Assembly: GCF_018613325.1 (NCBI RefSeq)
Contig: NZ_JAGGQJ010000021.1
Coordinates: forward strand, 1 to 64,000
Reading direction: 5' to 3'
DNA from: Bacillus sp. ISL-34
Lineage (GTDB): Bacteria > Bacillota > Bacilli > Bacillales > DSM-1321
Length of the DNA: 64,000 nt
How positions within the stretch are numbered: position 1 is the first letter of the stretch; each line of letters starts with the position of its first letter. The notes below the pieces were generated by a model. The model was not told the DNA's origin. It made no database searches and saw nothing but the letters and a program-made list of their open reading frames with translations. Made by a program: the position numbers and the translations under genes. Positions 44,866 through 53,446 of the stretch are shown here, in pieces.

Positions 44866-44884
44866 ATGCATCATACTGATTTAC

Positions 44885-45919
44885 TTACACCCCAAGAATG
44901 GAAGGCTCCCCCAATAATTCTGAAACGACTTGTATCACTTTTTCTGATGTTGGAAGGTAAATATCTTCTAACGGAGGAGAAAAAGGTACAGGTGTATGCG
45001 GAGCCGTAATCCTCTTGATTGGCGCATCGAGCGTGTCAAATCCCTTATCCGCAACCAGTGCGGCAATATCCGTAGCGATGCTGCATCTTGGATTCGCTTC
45101 ATCCATCACGATCAAACGATTTGTTTTTGCCACAGAGGAGAGAATCGATTCTTCATCCAGTGGTGACAAGCTCCGCGGGTCGACAATCTCAACTTCAATG
45201 CCCTTTGCTGTAAGTTTTTCAGCAGCCTCCAGCGCGGTGTGAACTTGTTTACCGATGGCAACGACCGTCAAATCCGAGCCTTTCCTTTTAATTTCAGCTT
45301 TGCCGATTGGGATTGTATAGTAGCCTTCCGGAACCTCTCCTACCATGTTGTATAGTGTTTTATCTTCAAAAAAGATGACAGGATCATTATCTTCAATGGC
45401 TGAAAGTAAGAGTCCTTTTGCGTCATAGGGGGAAGAGGGAACGACGACCTTCAGTCCAGGAATGCTAGTGAACAAGGCATAAAGGCTTTGTGAATGCTGA
45501 GCTGCAGCCCTGAACCCTGCACCATGCATCGTACGGATCGTCACGGGAACCTGTGCTTTTCCCCCAAACATATAGCGGAACTTCGCACCTTGATTCAATA
45601 CTTCATCCAAACAGCTGCCAATGAAATCGTTGAACATTAACTCGGCAATCGGTCGTAAGCCTGTCGAAGCGGCTGCCATTGCCGCTCCCATATAACCTGC
45701 TTCCGCAATGGGTGTATCAAGGATTCTATCCCGGCCAAATTCTTGAACCAATCCTTTTGTGACACCTAAAACACCACCCCATGCTTCGTCATCCTGCAAA
45801 TGATCAACTTCTGCACCGCCGGCTACATCTTCTCCCATAAGGATGACATTTTCATCTTTTCTCATCGCCATGGCCATTGCCTCATTTATCGCCTGTGACA
45901 TACTGATTTTTCTACTCAT
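44885..45919 (-). CDS. acoB: Acetoin dehydrogenase E1 beta subunit
   Basis: 344 residues. Transketolase-like pyrimidine-binding domain (NEAMAMAMRKDENVILMGED, AEAGYMGAAMAAASTGLRPI) and a C-terminal transketolase domain (EVEIVDPRSLSPLDEESI). It forms the ThDP-dependent E1 with AcoA, cleaving acetoin to acetaldehyde and an acetyl group. It lies 21 bases after acoA, with AAAGGAGG upstream of the ATG. Confidence 0.95.
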   Translation of the reverse strand: MSRKISMSQAINEAMAMAMRKDENVILMGEDVAGGAEVDHLQDDEAWGGVLGVTKGLVQEFGRDRILDTPIAEAGYMGAAMAAASTGLRPIAELMFNDFIGSCLDEVLNQGAKFRYMFGGKAQVPVTIRTMHGAGFRAAAQHSQSLYALFTSIPGLKVVVPSSPYDAKGLLLSAIEDNDPVIFFEDKTLYNMVGEVPEGYYTIPIGKAEIKRKGSDLTVVAIGKQVHTALEAAEKLTAKGIEVEIVDPRSLSPLDEESILSSVAKTNRLIVMDEANPRCSIATDIAALVADKGFDTLDAPIKRITAPHTPVPFSPPLEDIYLPTSEKVIQVVSELLGEPSILGV

Positions 45920-45940
45920 ATCAATTCCTCCTTTTATGGT

Positions 45941-46933
45941 TTAATAGGATACATAAACATCTTTTAATAAATCGGATGCCTCTGGATACGGGCTATCTTC
46001 ACTGAACTTAACTGCTTGTTTAATAGATTCCTCAACGGCATTCTCAAGAGAAATCAGTTCTTTTTCCGCCAGCAGATTCTGATTCAGTAAGTAATTCCTA
46101 AACAGGGAAATCGCATCTTTCACTTGTTTATGCTCCTTTTTGTCTTGTTCTTTTTTATATTTCTGTGCATCTCCCTCGAAGTGTCCATAATTACGATAAG
46201 TAACACATTCGATTAATGATGGACCTTCTCCCCTGCGAGCTCTCTGAACGGCTTCTTCAGCCGCCTTATACACAGCCAATACATCTTTCCCATCCACCCG
46301 GACACCCGGGATATTGTAGCTTATCGCCCGGTCGGCTATCGTTTTACAGCTAGAAGCATAGTTGAATGGCGTGGCTTCCCCATACCCATTATTTTCAGCA
46401 ATGAATATAACGGGTAGCTTCCAGATTGCCGCCAGATTTATCCCTTCATGGAATGTCCCATGATTGTTGGCACCATCACCAAAAAAACAAACACTAACAT
46501 GATCGGTCTTTTTATATTTGGCAGTTAATGCTGCACCGCATGCGAGCGGAAAGCCTCCACCGACTATCCCGTTCGCACCTAACATCCCCTTATCCAAATC
46601 GGCAATATGCATGGAACCGCCTTTTCCCTTGCAAAGCCCTGTCACTTTCCCATAGATTTCAGCCATCATCCCGTTTAGGTCACACTCCTTGGCAATACAG
46701 TGCCCATGACCCCTGTGAGTGCTTGTAATGCTGTCCTTTTCGGATAGGTGAGCACATACACCTACAGCTACCGCTTCTTCCCCAGCATACAAATGGACGA
46801 ACCCTGGTAAAATCCCTTTTGCAAAAGATTCATGCACTTGGTCTTCGAATTTTCTGATCTCCAGCATTTTTTTGTACATCCAATAAGCCTTGTCCTGTGA
46901 TAACTTTATTTCATTCGATTGAAGCGTTTCCAT
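45941..46933 (-). CDS. acoA: Acetoin dehydrogenase E1 alpha subunit
   Basis: 330 residues from the ATG at 46933 (AGGGGG upstream). Thiamine diphosphate motif CFFGDGANNHGTFHEG through AENN, and MLGANGIVGGGFPLACGAAL. First gene of the acetoin operon, about 45 bases after a consensus sigma-54 promoter. With acoB, acoC and acoL it forms the complex converting acetoin to acetaldehyde and acetyl-CoA. Confidence 0.95.
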   Translation of the reverse strand: METLQSNEIKLSQDKAYWMYKKMLEIRKFEDQVHESFAKGILPGFVHLYAGEEAVAVGVCAHLSEKDSITSTHRGHGHCIAKECDLNGMMAEIYGKVTGLCKGKGGSMHIADLDKGMLGANGIVGGGFPLACGAALTAKYKKTDHVSVCFFGDGANNHGTFHEGINLAAIWKLPVIFIAENNGYGEATPFNYASSCKTIADRAISYNIPGVRVDGKDVLAVYKAAEEAVQRARRGEGPSLIECVTYRNYGHFEGDAQKYKKEQDKKEHKQVKDAISLFRNYLLNQNLLAEKELISLENAVEESIKQAVKFSEDSPYPEASDLLKDVYVSY

Positions 46934-46979
46934 TTTCCAGCCCCCTATCATTAATAATGAGTCAATCTTTATATTGATA

Positions 46980-46997
46980 TTGCAAATGCCGTGCCAA
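46980..46997 (-). promoter_or_regulatory. Sigma-54 promoter of the aco operon
   Basis: On the minus strand: TTGGCACGGCATTTGCAA, an essentially perfect -24/-12 element with GG and GC 10 bases apart, 46 bases upstream of acoA. Confidence 0.92.
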
Positions 46998-47046
46998 AAT
47001 GGAAAGTCGGTAAAATAAGGACTTTATCTATTTTCAGTCGAAACAA

Positions 47047-47086
47047 AACGAGACAAAATGAGATTGTTGTCTCGTTTTGTCTCGTT
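47047..47086. promoter_or_regulatory. Large inverted repeat, likely AcoR enhancer site
   Basis: AACGAGACAAAATGAGA (47047-47063) and TCTCGTTTTGTCTCGTT (47070-47086) pair with one mismatch around TTGTTG. The element contains four GAGAC/GTCTC-like half-sites and lies 50-90 bases beyond the sigma-54 promoter, where an NtrC-class activator would bind. A T-run on the plus side means it could also act as a terminator. Confidence 0.7.
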
Positions 47087-47194
47087 TTTTAAAAATATAC
47101 TATCCCAATTCACTTATCACTGAAGTGAAGGGATGGTTTGAATATGGAAGCAGCCTGTTTAAGGAAAAAGCTCTTTATGCACCATTTTCATAGG

Positions 47195-47210
47195 TGTTAG
47201 TACTTACTAA
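47195..47210. promoter_or_regulatory. TetR-type palindrome, site 3
   Basis: GTTAGTACTTACTAAC is a perfect palindrome at its ends (GTTAG / CTAAC) and matches the site in the tetR promoter (48930-48945) at 13 of 16 positions. It lies past the 3' end of the FMN reductase gene, so it may control something other than that operon. Confidence 0.5.
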
Positions 47211-47259
47211 CAAGAATATTGTTTAATGATTAGAGGGGAAGGACCTAGCTAGTAAACTA

Positions 47260-47808
47260 TCAAGCTTTTCGTAATCTTTTTAAGGCACCGCTCCATGCAA
47301 TCGTTTGATCTAACATGGCATTGACATTACCAAGGTGTAAATCAGCTGGTTTAAATGTCTTGAAGTTTTCAAAGTCTGTAAATAGTGATAATGTTGGATT
47401 TACCCGAACGTCCGCAACTAGTAATTCCCCTAAGATGCCACGCAAATGTTCGGCTGCACGGGCTCCGCCAGTTGAACCATAGCTCACGATGCCCGCAGCT
47501 TTGTTGTTCCATTCATCACGTGCGGAATCAAGTGCGTTTTTTAAGGCCCCTGTAATACTGTGATTGTATTCTTGTACGATAAATACAAAACCATCCAAGC
47601 TAGAAAGTTTTTCTGACCAAGCGAATAGTCCTGATTCTTTACCAGTACCTTCTCCAACAAATGGCAAGTTAAAATCTGCGATATCGACGATTTCATAATT
47701 TGCATCTTCTCGTTCATCAGCTATTTCCTTTACCCAGTTTCCTACTTGTGGACTTACGCGTCCTTTACGTGTGCTTCCTAAGATAATTCCAATGTTTAAT
47801 TTCCCCAA
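47260..47808 (-). CDS. NAD(P)H-dependent FMN reductase / quinone reductase
   Basis: 182 residues from a TTG with AGGAGG 8 bases upstream. Flavodoxin-like NADPH-dependent FMN reductase: GIILGSTRKGRVSPQVGNWV, FVFIVQEYNHSITGALKNAL and GIVSYGSTGGARAAEHLRG. Relatives (YieF/ChrR, azoreductase-like) reduce quinones, chromate or azo dyes by two electrons. It lies downstream of an ABM monooxygenase and a TetR regulator, a combination typical of quinone or electrophile response. Confidence 0.9.
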   Translation of the reverse strand: MGKLNIGIILGSTRKGRVSPQVGNWVKEIADEREDANYEIVDIADFNLPFVGEGTGKESGLFAWSEKLSSLDGFVFIVQEYNHSITGALKNALDSARDEWNNKAAGIVSYGSTGGARAAEHLRGILGELLVADVRVNPTLSLFTDFENFKTFKPADLHLGNVNAMLDQTIAWSGALKRLRKA

Positions 47809-47878
47809 TGTTTTTTCCTCCTCGGTACTGACTGGTAAATAATTTGTTTAAGAATAAAAAGGTTATAATTTAATGGAT

Positions 47879-48202
47879 TTACAAATTTTCAATGTTTTCC
47901 ACTAACGTGTAGTACCCACCTTCTGTATCTTCAATGAGATGCTTTATTTTGTTAAGGTGTTCTCTAAATTCACTTTTTTCCAACCAATTTTTATGAAAAT
48001 CAATACTCTCAAAGGTAGTTACCATAATTGCCTTATTATTATCTACAGAACGATGCCAACGGCTACTAATCCAACCAGGAACACCCTGAGATCCCTTCTT
48101 AAAATTGAGTAGTTCTTCAGCTTGGATAGCAACCAATTCATCTAGTTTTCCTGGTTTAGCTGTAAATACATTAATCCATACTATTGTATTACTTGATTTC
48201 AT
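47879..48202 (-). CDS. ABM-family monooxygenase
   Basis: 107 residues. The start is the ATG at 48202, because GGGAG lies 9 bases upstream; ATG 48208 is too close. An antibiotic-biosynthesis monooxygenase (dimeric alpha-beta barrel) fold: NTIVWINVFTAKPGKLDEL, VPGWISSRWHRSVDNNKAIM. Such small proteins oxidise quinol-like molecules or degrade haem without a cofactor; the substrate is unknown. It probably shares an operon with the FMN reductase, 70 bases downstream. Confidence 0.85.
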   Translation of the reverse strand: MKSSNTIVWINVFTAKPGKLDELVAIQAEELLNFKKGSQGVPGWISSRWHRSVDNNKAIMVTTFESIDFHKNWLEKSEFREHLNKIKHLIEDTEGGYYTLVENIENL

Positions 48203-48278
48203 ATTCATAATCTCCCGTCATTTATATTATTTTTTCTCAAATCATTAAAATCGGTATTTCCTTTCATCATCAAAGAGT

Positions 48279-48294
48279 GTCTGTACTAACTGTC
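48279..48294. promoter_or_regulatory. TetR-type palindrome, site 2
   Basis: GTCTGTACTAACTGTC matches the palindrome in the tetR promoter at 12 of 16 positions. It lies about 77 bases before the ABM monooxygenase start, between it and tetR. Confidence 0.5.
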
Positions 48295-48312
48295 ATTATC
48301 CTTCATGAAAAA

Positions 48313-48906
48313 CTAGGGAGTCAAAGCCCTAGTAAATGTTTGCACACTCTCCGTTATAAATGCCTCCAGGGACACGGTTGGATAGTTTTCATCGGCATCC
48401 AGGTTGTTCATAAAGGAACCGAAATTCATCATCATGAACGACAATGCCTGAAGCTCTGGATCTGTGTGAATAAGCTTTCCTTTTTCGTGCATCGTTTTAA
48501 AATAGTTTTTCAAAATTTCCAGTAACTGTCGAGGATGCTTTTGTGTTTTTTCTCGAATCCCAGGTAAATTGCCTTCCTCCTTGATACTTATCATAATCAT
48601 TTTCCGGTTACGATTCATGATCTCATGATATGTTCGACTGATCAGTTGTAAGTCTGAATGCAAATCCCACACGATTAGCTCTTCATTAAAAAGTTTTGTC
48701 ATCTCATCGGCATAATGATATCGGTCGAATGCCGTTTCTAGAAGATTTTGCTTGCTTCCAAAGCGACGAAACAACGTTTTTTCACTCAAATCTGCGGCAC
48801 CAGCAATTTCCTGAGTGGAGGCGCCATTGTACCCTTTCTCTGCTATTAGATCGATCGCCGCCAACAGCAGTTTATCATCGGTACTTAGTTTATTGCTGCT
48901 ATTCAT
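48313..48906 (-). CDS. TetR/AcrR-family regulator
   Basis: 197 residues. The N-terminal HTH reads LLAAIDLIAEKGYNGASTQE, then IAGAADLSEKTLFRRFGSKQ. The helical ligand domain follows. AAGGGG precedes the ATG. A palindrome 24-39 bases upstream of its start (48930-48945) and a similar one before the ABM gene suggest that it represses itself and the ABM-FMN reductase pair until an inducer, possibly a quinone-like toxin, binds. Confidence 0.92.
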   Translation of the reverse strand: MNSSNKLSTDDKLLLAAIDLIAEKGYNGASTQEIAGAADLSEKTLFRRFGSKQNLLETAFDRYHYADEMTKLFNEELIVWDLHSDLQLISRTYHEIMNRNRKMIMISIKEEGNLPGIREKTQKHPRQLLEILKNYFKTMHEKGKLIHTDPELQALSFMMMNFGSFMNNLDADENYPTVSLEAFITESVQTFTRALTP

Positions 48907-48929
48907 GCTCTCACCCCTTCGAATAGACT

Positions 48930-48945
48930 GTCAGCACTTACTGAC
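48930..48945. promoter_or_regulatory. TetR-type palindrome, site 1 (autoregulation)
   Basis: GTCAGCACTTACTGAC has perfect 5-bp inverted arms and lies 24 bases upstream of the TetR gene's start. Related palindromes are at 48279-48294 and 47195-47210. Confidence 0.65.
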
Positions 48946-49199
48946 TTTTAATTTTATACTATTCAACTGTTTTAAAATTGCCAAGGAAATATTTCCAGCA
49001 GTACAGAATCTTTTTTCAGTTGGAAGTCAAATCCAATCGCTTTGTCAGTTAGCAATTTTCTAGCTTTTATAGGAAAGTTGACTACATAAGAGCTGCCTTT
49101 CATGCCATGGTTGGCATATGGCATAACCTTCTAAAATCCAGACTAGTATCCAGAAATGGAGAAGTTGTTCGTTTCTAAGTTTATTCAAGAGAAATTTAA

Positions 49200-49224
49200 A
49201 AAGACGGAGCTTTTTGCTCCGCCT
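49200..49224 (-). terminator. Original terminator of the acetoacetate-CoA ligase gene
   Basis: On the minus strand: GGCGGAGC, AAAAA, GCTCCGTC, then five Ts. It now lies 270 bases beyond the ligase stop codon; a half copy of its sequence (49473-49489) sits right at the gene end, with a repeat element between them. Confidence 0.75.
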
Positions 49225-49229
49225 CAGTT

Positions 49230-49461
49230 TGTAGACAAAAGGGTTCTATCTAAAAATTAAAACAAAGTTGATTGGAACGCAAGGTACGAGACTCCTGCGG
49301 GAAAAGCGAGTCCAGGGGAGACCCCACAGGCGCAATGGCGCCGAGGAGGCTCCCGGACCTCCCGCGGAAAGCGAGTGCCTGGAGTGGAAATCAACGTTTA
49401 AATTACACAAATCCCTAAAAAAAACTATAGACAAACTCGATATTCATCGAGTTTGTCTACA
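49230..49461 (+). repeat. MITE-like GC-rich intergenic repeat, copy B
   Basis: Terminal inverted repeats are TGTAGACAAA (49230-49239) and TTTGTCTACA (49452-49461). The core is near-identical in layout to copy A (GACTCCTGCGGGAAAAGCGAG, GAGACCCCACAGGCGC, CCGCGGAAAGCGAGTGCCTG). It ends in the same hairpin type (CAAACTCGAT/ATCGAGTTTG). Flanking it is a 17-bp direct repeat, AGCTTTTTGCTCCGCCT (49208-49224 and 49473-49489). The flanking gap from 48946 shows nothing else. Confidence 0.8.
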
Positions 49462-49494
49462 GTTTGAGATGAAGCTTTTTGCTCCGCCTGATTG

Positions 49495-51483
49495 CTAAAA
49501 TATTTTTTTCTCATTCAACTCAAGAGCTAATTCTTTAAAAAACTGCAGCGATTCCGGATTTCCCATGGAGTCTGCATTCACTACTTTATCAAACTCGAAA
49601 CCTAACAACACTTTTCGTATCGGGACTTCCATTTTCTTTCCGTTCAATGTTTTTGGAATTTGTTCAACGACATGGATTTGGTCAGGAATGAAGCGAGGGG
49701 AAACATGCCCTCTGATTTGTTCCTTGATTTTTGCCGTCAATTCTGAATCCAGGCTTTTACCGGGCTTTAGGACAACGAACAGCAGCAGGGATGAACCGCG
49801 GCCAAGCACTTCCCTATCAATGACAAGGCTTTCCATCACCTCGTCGATCGCTTCGACGACCCGATAGATATCGCTAGTTCCCATCCTTACACCAGAACGG
49901 TTGATGGTCGAGTCGGAACGTCCATAAATGATACAGCTGCCCTTGTCGTCGATCTTTATCCAATCACCATGTTTCCATATGCCAGGATACGTATCGAAAT
50001 AACTCTCGTAATATCTTGTCCCATCTTGATCATTCCAGAAGTATAGCGGCATGGATGGCATCGGTTTGGTAATGACCAATTCACCGACTTCATTAATCAA
50101 TGTTTGACCATGCTCATCATAGGCTTCCGCACAAACACCCAATGCCCTTCCTTGTATCTCTCCGATTCTCACGGGCAATGTGGGAACGCCGCCTACAAAT
50201 CCGGCACAAACATCGGTTCCGCCACTGGATGAACTGAGCCAGATATCCTTCTTGACATTCTCATACACCCATTTATAACCGTCGCCAGACAATGGAGCTC
50301 CAGTTGAAAAAAGCGCCTTCAATTTCGATAAATCATATTTTCCCATTGGCTTGTTTCCTAACTTCATGGAATTCGTAAGGAATGGTGCACTTGTTCCAAA
50401 GAAAGTCATGCCGGTATCCTCAGCCAATTCCCAAAGGGCATCCATATTCGGAAAAGAAGGACTGCCGTCATAAAGAACGATGGTCCCTTCATTAAGTAAA
50501 CCGCCCATAAGGAGATTCCACATCATCCAGCCTGTCGTCGTAAACCAGAATACGGTATCCTCGGAAGTCATGCCTTGATGGATTCTTGTTGATTTTAAAT
50601 GCTCCAATAATATACCGCCATGCCCTTGTACAATTGGTTTTGGCATTCCGGTCGTACCTGATGAATAGAGAATCCAAAGCGGATGATCGAACGGAACATA
50701 TTCATAAGATAATTCTGCCTTTTCTTTTAAAAGGTCATCCCAAGGAATAACATCTGCCAGATTCACTTCCAAAATCTTTTTTTCTATGTAAGGAACCAAC
50801 ACGGTATGCTTGACAGTGGCCAATTCCTGTTTAAGCTGTGAGACGACTGGTGTTTTATCATATACATTTCCATTGTACTGATACCCATCAACCGCCAGTA
50901 ATACAACAGGTTCAATCTGTTTGAAACGATCTATGACACTTCTTGCCCCAAAGTCAGGTGAACAACTGGACCAGATGGCACCTATGCTTGCTGTTGCCAA
51001 GAAAGCTATGACAGCTTCAGGTATGTTTGGCATATAGGCAACAACACGGTCACCGGATTTCACACCAAGTTCCCTTAATGAATGGGCGACAGAAGCTACT
51101 TTTTCTTTCAGCTCTTTCCAGCTAACCTCCTGCTGCCTGATATGTTCGGAACGAAAGAAAATCGCCGTTTTCTCTTCTTGTTCATTCAATAATGCATTTT
51201 CAGCATAATTAAGCCTTGCCCCCTCGAACCATTTCGTACCTGGCATTGATTGCTCCGCTAAAACCCTGTCATATTTCCGGGCTGCTTTTACATCACAATA
51301 ATCCCAAATTGAAGCCCAAAATTGCTCCAGTTCATCTACCGACCATTTCCATAATCCATGATAATCATGAAATGTTAAACCCTTCTTTTCTTTTAACCAT
51401 TTCACATATTGAGTCAATACCGTTTGCTCGATTCGTTCCTTTGTCGGTTCCCAAATGATCTGTCCATCTGTAAGCGGTTTCAT
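49495..51483 (-). CDS. Acetoacetate-CoA ligase
   Basis: 662 residues, the usual length for acetoacetyl-CoA synthetase. AMP-binding P-loop LYSSGTTGMPKPIVQGHGG, then WFTTTGWMMWN, the distinctive SSSSGGTDVCAGFVGGVP, and the C-terminal GRSDSTINRSGVRMGTSD. The catalytic lysine lies in KTLNGKKMEVPIRK. It activates acetoacetate for use as a carbon source or in lipid or polyhydroxyalkanoate metabolism. AGGGAG precedes the ATG. Monocistronic; its terminator region is disrupted by the repeat element at 49230-49461. Confidence 0.94.
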   Translation of the reverse strand: MKPLTDGQIIWEPTKERIEQTVLTQYVKWLKEKKGLTFHDYHGLWKWSVDELEQFWASIWDYCDVKAARKYDRVLAEQSMPGTKWFEGARLNYAENALLNEQEEKTAIFFRSEHIRQQEVSWKELKEKVASVAHSLRELGVKSGDRVVAYMPNIPEAVIAFLATASIGAIWSSCSPDFGARSVIDRFKQIEPVVLLAVDGYQYNGNVYDKTPVVSQLKQELATVKHTVLVPYIEKKILEVNLADVIPWDDLLKEKAELSYEYVPFDHPLWILYSSGTTGMPKPIVQGHGGILLEHLKSTRIHQGMTSEDTVFWFTTTGWMMWNLLMGGLLNEGTIVLYDGSPSFPNMDALWELAEDTGMTFFGTSAPFLTNSMKLGNKPMGKYDLSKLKALFSTGAPLSGDGYKWVYENVKKDIWLSSSSGGTDVCAGFVGGVPTLPVRIGEIQGRALGVCAEAYDEHGQTLINEVGELVITKPMPSMPLYFWNDQDGTRYYESYFDTYPGIWKHGDWIKIDDKGSCIIYGRSDSTINRSGVRMGTSDIYRVVEAIDEVMESLVIDREVLGRGSSLLLFVVLKPGKSLDSELTAKIKEQIRGHVSPRFIPDQIHVVEQIPKTLNGKKMEVPIRKVLLGFEFDKVVNADSMGNPESLQFFKELALELNEKKIF

Positions 51484-51590
51484 TCAATCATCTCCCTTAG
51501 GTATCAACTGCGTCATAGAATCATTTCATAATATTGGTAGTTTACTTAAATTGTAATCTATGAGTGTAAAACCGTCAATTTACACTAAAC

Positions 51591-52862
51591 TCAAATAGGC
51601 TCGTATCTATGTATGGGCAGGTTAATAGAGAAACATGTCCCTTTCCCTTGTACACTTGACACATGTACCGTTCCATCCATGCTTTTGATAACGCTATATG
51701 AAACCATCATGCCTAATCCCGTCCCTTTATTTTTTGTCGTGAAGTAAGGCTCACCTAAACGGTATATTTGTTCCTTTGTCATTCCAATTCCCTGATCTTG
51801 GATCCTAATTTGGATGGTGGAGGCAGCACGAATTAAATGTATGCATATTTCGCCATCATGGTCCATCGATTCTATCCCATTCTTTAAGATATTGAACAAG
51901 CACTGCTGGAATTTCTTCCTTTCCCCCATGACATAATAAGCTCCATCTGCAAATAGGGATAACTTCAATTCTGTTCCATTATTGTTAGCCAAGGGTTTTA
52001 TGCTGTTCACGACATGCTGAATTTCCTCGGATACCCTTAATCGCTCTTTATTTTCAGGGCTTATGGCAGCAAACGTCAAATAATCATTAATGACTTCCGT
52101 GGCCCGATCTAATTCCTTCAGAGCTATATTTGCATACTTGACCTTTGAATGGGAAGACACGTCTTCACTTAGCATTTGAATATATCCCCTGGTAACAGTA
52201 AGGGGATTTCTGACTTCATGAGATATGCTTGCAGCCAGATGACTAACGATTTGCAATTTTTCCGCTTTGACTAATTTTTCGAGAACCTGAAAATTAGTGA
52301 GAATGACTTCCCATAGTAAGATTACAACAACGATTCCAATGACTTGGATCGTGAAGTATTGTTTCCATAGACTTATACCGATAGTAAGTTCAAATACTTC
52401 TGTAGAAATAAACTGTGTGAGAATATGAACAATAAATATCAATGATATACCGATGAAGATTTTTTTACTGACAGACATTTTTAGATAGTATTTAGAAATA
52501 AAAAACAGGGAAACTCCCATTAGCGGAAAAGTGATGCATGATATATAAAATCCATTTTCACCCCCTGTTAAATAGCGGATAACAAGAGTGATGACTATCA
52601 ATATGATTCCTAACCGGTAGCCTCCATATAAACCGCCTAATAGGAAAGGGATCCATCTAAGATCCCAAACAAAATCCTCTTCTATAACAACGGGAAACAA
52701 CATGCATAGAACAAGTGAAAGAATAGGGAATATCGATAGGAAGGATCCTTTTAATGCATCTAAACGGTATACGTACTTCACTAGATAGCTCATTTGCAAT
52801 AAAAAGATTGGAAAAAGGATAATTAAAAAGTTTATCAGTAAATCTTTTGTCATAAGATTCAT
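51591..52862 (-). CDS. Membrane histidine kinase, KinB/5TMR-LYT-like
   Basis: 423 residues from the ATG at 52862; a longer frame to 52916 has no better ribosome site. Six or so membrane helices fill the first half, including the 5TMR-LYT-like stretch PFLLGGLYGGYRLGIILIVI. HisKA follows with the phosphorylated His in ASISHEVRNPLTVTRG, then HATPase motifs (IQDQGIGMTKEQI, KNKGTGLGMMVSYSV). No response regulator is adjacent. KinB-like orphan kinases in Bacillus feed the sporulation phosphorelay; that role here is inference. Confidence 0.88.
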   Translation of the reverse strand: MNLMTKDLLINFLIILFPIFLLQMSYLVKYVYRLDALKGSFLSIFPILSLVLCMLFPVVIEEDFVWDLRWIPFLLGGLYGGYRLGIILIVITLVIRYLTGGENGFYISCITFPLMGVSLFFISKYYLKMSVSKKIFIGISLIFIVHILTQFISTEVFELTIGISLWKQYFTIQVIGIVVVILLWEVILTNFQVLEKLVKAEKLQIVSHLAASISHEVRNPLTVTRGYIQMLSEDVSSHSKVKYANIALKELDRATEVINDYLTFAAISPENKERLRVSEEIQHVVNSIKPLANNNGTELKLSLFADGAYYVMGERKKFQQCLFNILKNGIESMDHDGEICIHLIRAASTIQIRIQDQGIGMTKEQIYRLGEPYFTTKNKGTGLGMMVSYSVIKSMDGTVHVSSVQGKGTCFSINLPIHRYEPI

Positions 52863-52972
52863 TTTTACACCGAACTTTCGATATTTTTCGAAGATTGAGA
52901 TAGGTATATAAATCATAACAAGATAGTGAATGATAAGCTAGTAAAATTAACATGCGGGTGTTTCCTCATCCG

Positions 52973-53446
52973 CTATCTTGGAAGAATTTTACATAATGTT
53001 ATAAAAAAATCCCCGATTGTAAAAGAGTACTTTACGAACGGGGATTTTCTTCCCATATAGGCAAAACTGTTGAATAATTTAATTTCTCTAAGAGCTAGGC
53101 TAGTTAGAATTCTTGTAATTCCTTGTTTATTTAACTTTCTAATAAATATTTCTAATTCCTTCCGATCTTTGTTAGCCACTTTTAAAAGAGGTTAAACAAG
53201 GACACTCTAATACTTCTGACATAGACGCTAATACCAAAACATCCATTTTTTCCAAGATAACAATTTTCAATTAGTATTAATGGGGAGAAGTAAAGCCTAT
53301 TGATGGAAATATGGACTGATCGGTAAAAATGATCAGTCCATAAAAATTTTCTTATTCCGTAGATGATTGAATATCGCAATTTTTTTCTTCCAGAAAAGCG
53401 CCCTGTACAGAAACCCTTTTTAGATATAGAAGTAAGATGCTACAGT
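52973..53446. other. Intergenic region with two hairpins
   Basis: A minus-strand terminator-like hairpin has arms AATCCCCG (53008-53015) and CGGGGATT (53039-53046), then seven Ts. A second hairpin, TATGGACTGATC (53310-53321) and GATCAGTCCATA (53331-53342), lies just past the ferredoxin gene end and may terminate it. A 68-codon minus-strand frame (52973-53179) runs through the first hairpin and lacks a ribosome site; I do not count it as a gene. Confidence 0.5.

Noticed and set aside
52973..53179. 68-codon minus-strand frame starting at a GTG
   Set aside because: No ribosome site, and its second half runs through a terminator-like hairpin.
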